Source of the DNA: Oscillatoria sp. Prado101
Lineage (GTDB): Bacteria; Cyanobacteriota; Cyanobacteriia; Cyanobacteriales; Oscillatoriaceae
Direction: 5' to 3'
Length of the DNA stretch: 8,391 nt
NCBI GenBank assembly: GCA_025454445.1
Contig: JALOOK010000173.1
Location: 1-8,391 of the forward strand
Shown here: positions 5,188 to 8,391 of the stretch, piece by piece
How positions within the stretch are numbered: the stretch's first letter is position 1
How the letters are laid out: each line of letters begins with the position of its first letter
Made by a program: the position numbers and the translations under genes
Notes under the pieces: model-generated
What the model saw: the letters and a program-made list of their open reading frames with translations, nothing else
Told to the model about the DNA's origin: nothing
Databases searched by the model: none

Positions 5188-7203
5188 ATGCCTGTTGCCA
5201 CTCAATCACTCGAACAACTCTGCATCAACTCCATCCGCTTTCTGGCGATTGACGCCGTAGAGAAGGCAAAGTCCGGTCACCCCGGTCTGCCGATGGGCGC
5301 TGCTCCGATGGCGTTTGTCCTCTGGGATCGGTTTATGCGGTTTAACCCCAAGAATCCCAAGTGGTTCAACCGCGATCGTTTTGTCCTGTCTGCCGGTCAC
5401 GGCTGCATGCTGCAGTACGCTCTGCTCCACCTCACCGGCTACGACAGCGTGACTATCGAGGACATCAAGCAATTCCGCCAGTGGGAGTCGAAAACCCCCG
5501 GTCACCCGGAAAACTTCGTGACTGCAGGGGTGGAAGTGACCACCGGCCCCCTGGGCCAAGGGATTTCCAATGCCGTCGGTTTGGCAATGGCAGAAGCTCA
5601 CTTGGCGGCCAAGTTTAACAAGCCCGGTTACAACCTCATCGACCACTACACTTATGTGATTCTGGGCGATGGCTGCCAAATGGAAGGCGTCTCTGGCGAA
5701 GCTTGCTCCCTGGCGGGCCACCTGGGACTGGGCAAGCTGATTGCCCTCTACGACGACAACCACATCTCGATTGATGGACACACGGATTTGTCCTTCACCG
5801 AAGATGTGGGCAAGCGCTTTGAAGCCTACGGCTGGCACGTGATCACCGTAGACAACTCCAATCTCGACGAGGACACCAACCTTGACGCGGTTCACAAGGC
5901 GATTGAAGAAGCCAAGAAGGTCACGGACAAGCCATCCTTAATTAAAGTCCGCACGATTATCGGTTTCGGCTCTCCCAATAAAAGGGACACTCACGGCGTC
6001 CACGGCGCTGCCCTGGGTGGGGATGAAGTGAAGGCCACTCGCGAGTTCCTCGGCTGGGAGTACGAGCCGTTCGTGGTTCCCGAAGACGCTCTCAACCACT
6101 TCCGCAAGGCAGTCGAGCGCGGCGCTCAGTGGGAGGCGGAGTGGAATGAGGCTTTCAGCAAGTACAAGGCTGAGTACGCCGCCGAAGCGGCTGAGCTGGA
6201 GCGGCTGATCGCCGGCAAGTTGCCGGAAGGCTGGGAGAAGGTCCTGCCTACTTACACGCCGGCGGATAAGGGCGATGCCACTCGCAACCATTCTGGCAAG
6301 TGCTTGAACGCTCTGGCTGATGTGATTCCTGAGCTGATTGGCGGTTCGGCTGATTTGGCTCCTTCTAATATGACCTATTTGAAGAAGTTTAAGGACTTCC
6401 AAAAGGGTCAGTATGGTGAGCGCAACCTGCGGTTTGGGGTGCGCGAACACGGGATGGGGGCGATTGCCAACGGGTTGCAACTGCATGGCGGTTTGATTCC
6501 GTACTGTGCGACTTTCTTGGTGTTTGCGGATTACATGCGCGGCGCTATCCGGCTGTCTGCGCTGTCGGAAGCCGGTGTGATTTATGTGATGACTCACGAC
6601 TCGATCGCGCTGGGTGAAGATGGTCCGACTCACCAGCCGGTAGAAACGATCGCTTCTCTGCGGGTTATTCCTGATTTGCTGGTGATTCGCCCAGCTGACG
6701 GGAATGAAACTTCTGGCTCTTATAAGGTGGCGATTGAAAACCGCACTCGCCCGACGCTGCTGGCGCTGTCGCGGCAAAACTTGCCGAATTTAGCCGGCAG
6801 TTCTATTGAGGGTGTCGCTAAGGGCGCTTATATCCTGTCGGATAGCGAGGGCACGCCTGATATCATTCTGATTGGTACGGGTGGCGAACTCCATCTCTGT
6901 GTCAGTGCGGCTGACAAGTTGCGGGCTGAGGGTAAGAAGGTTCGCGTTGTTTCGATGCCTTCTTGGGAGCTGTTTGACGAGCAAGATGAAGCTTATCGCG
7001 AATCTGTGCTGCCTAAGGCTGTTACCAAGCGGCTGGCTGTGGAAGCCGGTTCTAGCTTTGGCTGGTGCCGGTATTTGGGTAGCGAAGGCGCGTCGATCAG
7101 CATCGATCGTTTTGGCGTTTCCGCTCCCGGTAATGTCGCTCTGGAGAAGTTTGGCTACACGGTGGAAAATGTGCTAGCTAAGGCTCAGGCGCTGTTGGGT
7201 TAA
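5188..7203 (+). CDS. tkt: Transketolase
   Basis: This 671-residue thiamine diphosphate enzyme moves two-carbon units between sugar phosphates in the Calvin-Benson cycle and the pentose phosphate pathway. Full domain order is present. The N-terminal PP domain has His31 in KSGHPGLPMGAAP, the ThDP/metal motif from GDG (160-162) to Asn191, and GVHGAALG (270-277). The Pyr domain has SADLAPSN (387-394), catalytic Glu420 in VREHGMGA and DGPTHQP (478-484). The C-terminal domain spans about 540-671. Length is normal for the family. ATG 5188 gives the standard start MPVATQSLEQLCINSIRFLA; no clear Shine-Dalgarno is visible. Codon choice shifts near residue 365, from NNC-rich to more NNT and TTG. Adjacency to fabF is a known cyanobacterial arrangement, but 308 nt of repeats and hairpin lie between, so it may have its own promoter. 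Confidence 0.98.
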   Translation: MPVATQSLEQLCINSIRFLAIDAVEKAKSGHPGLPMGAAPMAFVLWDRFMRFNPKNPKWFNRDRFVLSAGHGCMLQYALLHLTGYDSVTIEDIKQFRQWESKTPGHPENFVTAGVEVTTGPLGQGISNAVGLAMAEAHLAAKFNKPGYNLIDHYTYVILGDGCQMEGVSGEACSLAGHLGLGKLIALYDDNHISIDGHTDLSFTEDVGKRFEAYGWHVITVDNSNLDEDTNLDAVHKAIEEAKKVTDKPSLIKVRTIIGFGSPNKRDTHGVHGAALGGDEVKATREFLGWEYEPFVVPEDALNHFRKAVERGAQWEAEWNEAFSKYKAEYAAEAAELERLIAGKLPEGWEKVLPTYTPADKGDATRNHSGKCLNALADVIPELIGGSADLAPSNMTYLKKFKDFQKGQYGERNLRFGVREHGMGAIANGLQLHGGLIPYCATFLVFADYMRGAIRLSALSEAGVIYVMTHDSIALGEDGPTHQPVETIASLRVIPDLLVIRPADGNETSGSYKVAIENRTRPTLLALSRQNLPNLAGSSIEGVAKGAYILSDSEGTPDIILIGTGGELHLCVSAADKLRAEGKKVRVVSMPSWELFDEQDEAYRESVLPKAVTKRLAVEAGSSFGWCRYLGSEGASISIDRFGVSAPGNVALEKFGYTVENVLAKAQALLG

Positions 7204-7220
7204 TGAACCCCACCCCCCTA

Positions 7221-7246
7221 CCCCCTCCCCGCACGCGGGGAGGGGG
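7221..7246. repeat. C/G-rich perfect hairpin after transketolase
   Basis: CCCCCTCCCCGC (7221-7232) and GCGGGGAGGGGG (7235-7246) form a 12-bp stem with only two unpaired bases. It starts 17 bases after the transketolase stop and lacks a T-run. Such C/G hairpins are dispersed in cyanobacterial genomes; here it may stabilise the 3' end of the mRNA. Confidence 0.8.
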
Positions 7247-7280
7247 GGAAGAGAGGTGGAAAAAGTATAGGTTATAACCC

Positions 7281-7416
7281 AAGTTGCTACTTACCAGTCA
7301 GTCAGGTGAGATCCCCCCCTAGCCCCCCCTTAAAAAGGGGGGGAAATCCTCAAAGCCCCCCTTTTTAAGGGGGGTTTGGGGGGATCTAGAGGCTTAGACT
7401 GGTAGGTAGCAACTTG
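7281..7416. mobile_element. Palindromic MITE-like element of about 136 bp without coding capacity
   Basis: The ends are inverted: CAAGTTGCTACTTACCAGTC (7281-7300) against GACTGGTAGGTAGCAACTTG (7397-7416), with one mismatch. The complementarity continues inward with GATCCCCCC and two CCCCCCTTAAAAAGGGGGG-type hairpins, so almost the whole element folds on itself. This is the build of a miniature inverted-repeat transposable element moved by a transposase elsewhere. No clear target-site duplication is seen. It sits between transketolase and the strong terminator. Confidence 0.7.
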
Positions 7417-7418
7417 AG

Positions 7419-7474
7419 TAAGTTAAAATAAAAGAGGCTCGCCGGGAAGAGGGAGCCTCTTTTATTTTAACTTA
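7419..7474. terminator. Strong bidirectional rho-independent terminator
   Basis: A perfect 22-bp stem (7419-7440 with 7453-7474) encloses a 12-base loop. The GC core GAGGCTC/GAGCCTC is flanked by AAAATAAAA on one side and TTTTATTTT on the other, so it reads as a terminator on both strands. It would end the transketolase transcript 216 nt after its stop and isolate the toxin-antitoxin genes. Confidence 0.85.
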
Positions 7475-7491
7475 AGAATTGGGAGGATGTT

Positions 7492-7785
7492 ATGGCTTAA
7501 GTTGCTGTGAGCAAGGATGCTGTTTTATCCCGCATATCGGGGATTGATGACAGTTTGATGCAAAGCGAGAGCGTCTACCGAGAGGAATTACAGAAAGATG
7601 AAATAATGCAAATTTTTTCTAGGCTGTTAGATAAGGTGTCTCCAGAAGAAATTATGCCTCTGGATGATGAGCGCCTGACACAAAGGGTGCGCCGGGTGAT
7701 GGGAACTCAGTTGATGACTAGGCTGTTAGATGGCCTAAGCCCAGAGCAAGTGGACATGTTCAATGCTGCAGTAGAAGGGAGATAG
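7492..7785 (+). pseudogene. Probable antitoxin of a VapBC-type pair, with an in-frame stop at codon 3
   Basis: The best start is ATG 7492, preceded by GGGAGGA (7481-7487). It reads ATG GCT TAA and then continues open in the same frame to TAG 7783-7785. A single C-to-T change (CAA to TAA) would explain the stop. The gene may survive through GTG 7507, giving 92 residues (SKDAVLSRISGIDDS...), but that start has no well-placed ribosome binding site. The protein is small and charged, with an internal duplication, RLLDKVSPEE (39-48) and RLLDGLSPEQ (72-81), the first half of which is coded by the identical CTAGGCTGTTAGAT. I see no AbrB or ribbon-helix-helix motif that I can name; the antitoxin role is inferred from position, five bases before a PIN toxin. 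I chose pseudogene over gene because of the stop, but translation from GTG is possible. Confidence 0.6.
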
Positions 7786-7790
7786 TCAGG

Positions 7791-8193
7791 GTGAGTTATC
7801 TGCTGGATACAAACATTGTCTCGGCGATTGTGAATAAGAATGACAGGCTCGCCGACAAATTACTGGAGGTGGATGTTCGGGGAGAAGAAGTGTTTATCAG
7901 TTGCATCACCTACTATGAAGTCAAAAGAGGACTCTTGGCTGGCAACCCGGAAGCTTTCTATTTTTAATGAGTTTTGCCTGGGAGTTCCTGTTTTATTCCT
8001 GGACGACTTGGAAATTATAGAGAGAGCGTGCGAAATCCATGCGGATTTAAAACGAAGGGGCAGACCGATACAAGATGCGGATATTTTGATAGCGGCGACG
8101 GCGATCGCGCGGGGGTTGGTTTTGGTGTCGAATGATTCGGATATGCTGAGGGTTCCGGGGGTGCCGGTGGAGAACTGGTTGCTGGGGGTTTGA
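7791..8193 (+). pseudogene. vapC: VapC-type PIN-domain toxin split by a one-base frameshift
   Basis: Translation from GTG 7791, after AAGGGAG (7775-7781), gives SYLLDTNIVSAIVNKN and then ISCITYYEVKRGLLAGN, and ends at TAA 7971-7973. The matching C-terminal half lies one frame over: RKLSIFNEFC, then RGRPIQDADILIAATAIARG, then VLVSNDSDML. Removing one C from CCC at 7946-7948 joins them into a 133-residue protein, the normal VapC length. All PIN acidic residues are then present: Asp6, Glu43, the QDAD aspartates (about 95 and 97) and the SNDSD aspartates (about 115 and 117). VapC toxins are Mg-dependent ribonucleases that cut tRNA or rRNA and are held by the partner encoded upstream. As written, only a fragment without the C-terminal acids is made from the first start. 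A sequencing error in the C-run is the main alternative. Confidence 0.85.
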
Positions 8194-8290
8194 GAAACCG
8201 GCAGCTGGGGGATTGAGAAACCGGGTTTCTGAATAGGTCTTTGGGGTGAAATGCAAAAGTTTTCCCAGAAACCCGGTTTCTGCTGGGGGG
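8191..8290. repeat. 100-bp tandem repeat, copy 1
   Basis: The unit starts TGAGAAACCGGCAGCTGGGG and ends TTTCTGCTGGGGGG. It contains AGAAACCGGGTTTCT near its middle and AGAAACCCGGTTTCT near its end, both palindromic except for the centre and both common in filamentous cyanobacteria. Its first three bases are the TGA stop of the vapC frame. Confidence 0.92.
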
Positions 8291-8291
8291 C

Positions 8292-8391
8292 TGAGAAACC
8301 GGCAGCTGGGGGATTCAGAAACCGGGTTTCTGAATAAGTATTTCGGGGAAGGTGCAAAAGTTTTCCCAGAAACCCGGTTTCTGCTGGGGGG
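8292..8391. repeat. 100-bp tandem repeat, copy 2
   Basis: Second unit, offset by 101 bases, with only scattered differences from copy 1, mostly in the stretch after the first palindrome (GAATAAGTATTTCGGGG against GAATAGGTCTTTGGGG). It reaches the window edge, so the array may continue beyond it. No gene is seen from 8194 to 8391. Confidence 0.92.

Noticed and set aside
5206..6777. Two long minus-strand open frames (5206-5895 and 5938-6777)
   Set aside because: Both lie antisense to transketolase, whose frame is fully conserved, and neither resembles a known protein.
8191..8391. Possible CRISPR array at the right edge
   Set aside because: The two units are 100 bp and similar throughout, with no alternation of conserved repeats and unique spacers. 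They are palindromic dispersed repeats in tandem.

Overview
The window is chromosomal DNA of a cyanobacterium, most likely a filamentous one. Two things point there. First, acyl carrier protein, 3-oxoacyl-ACP synthase II (fabF) and transketolase occur in that order, an arrangement known from cyanobacterial chromosomes. Second, the spaces between genes are crowded with cyanobacterial-style repeats: GGATTTT heptamers, GGCACGCT octamers, CCCATGC-like runs, AGAAACCGGGTTTCT palindromes, C/G-rich hairpins, and one HIP1 octamer GCGATCGC at 8101-8108. The species cannot be told from this.

Left part (1-2300). The minus strand carries the 5' 412 codons of a membrane-anchored alpha/beta-hydrolase-like protein that runs off the left edge. 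Its nucleophile elbow reads GHAMGG, with alanine where the catalytic serine belongs. Upstream are a 98-bp direct repeat present twice and the decayed remnant of a heterodisulfide-reductase-subunit-B-like gene with several indels, a nonsense codon and a missing 3' half.

Central part (2300-7203). This is the plus-strand housekeeping cluster: two tandem acpP genes, then fabF, then a complete transketolase gene. The two acpP copies share coding sequence, parts of the upstream region and a short downstream block, so the whole unit looks duplicated. ACP carries the growing acyl chain that FabF elongates; transketolase serves the Calvin-Benson and pentose phosphate pathways and links only as a neighbour. 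Tandem octamers start two bases after the fabF stop.

Right part (7204-8391). A C/G-rich hairpin, a palindromic MITE-like element of about 136 bp and a 22-bp-stem terminator follow transketolase. Next is a VapBC-type toxin-antitoxin pair that appears to be decaying: the antitoxin has an in-frame TAA at codon 3 after its best start, and the PIN-domain toxin is split by a one-base frameshift. The toxin's stop codon lies in the first of two 100-bp tandem repeats that fill the rest of the window.

No clearly new multi-gene system is visible. The most notable points are the acpP duplication with a patch of apparent gene conversion, the serine-less hydrolase, and several genes being eroded or reshaped by repeats.
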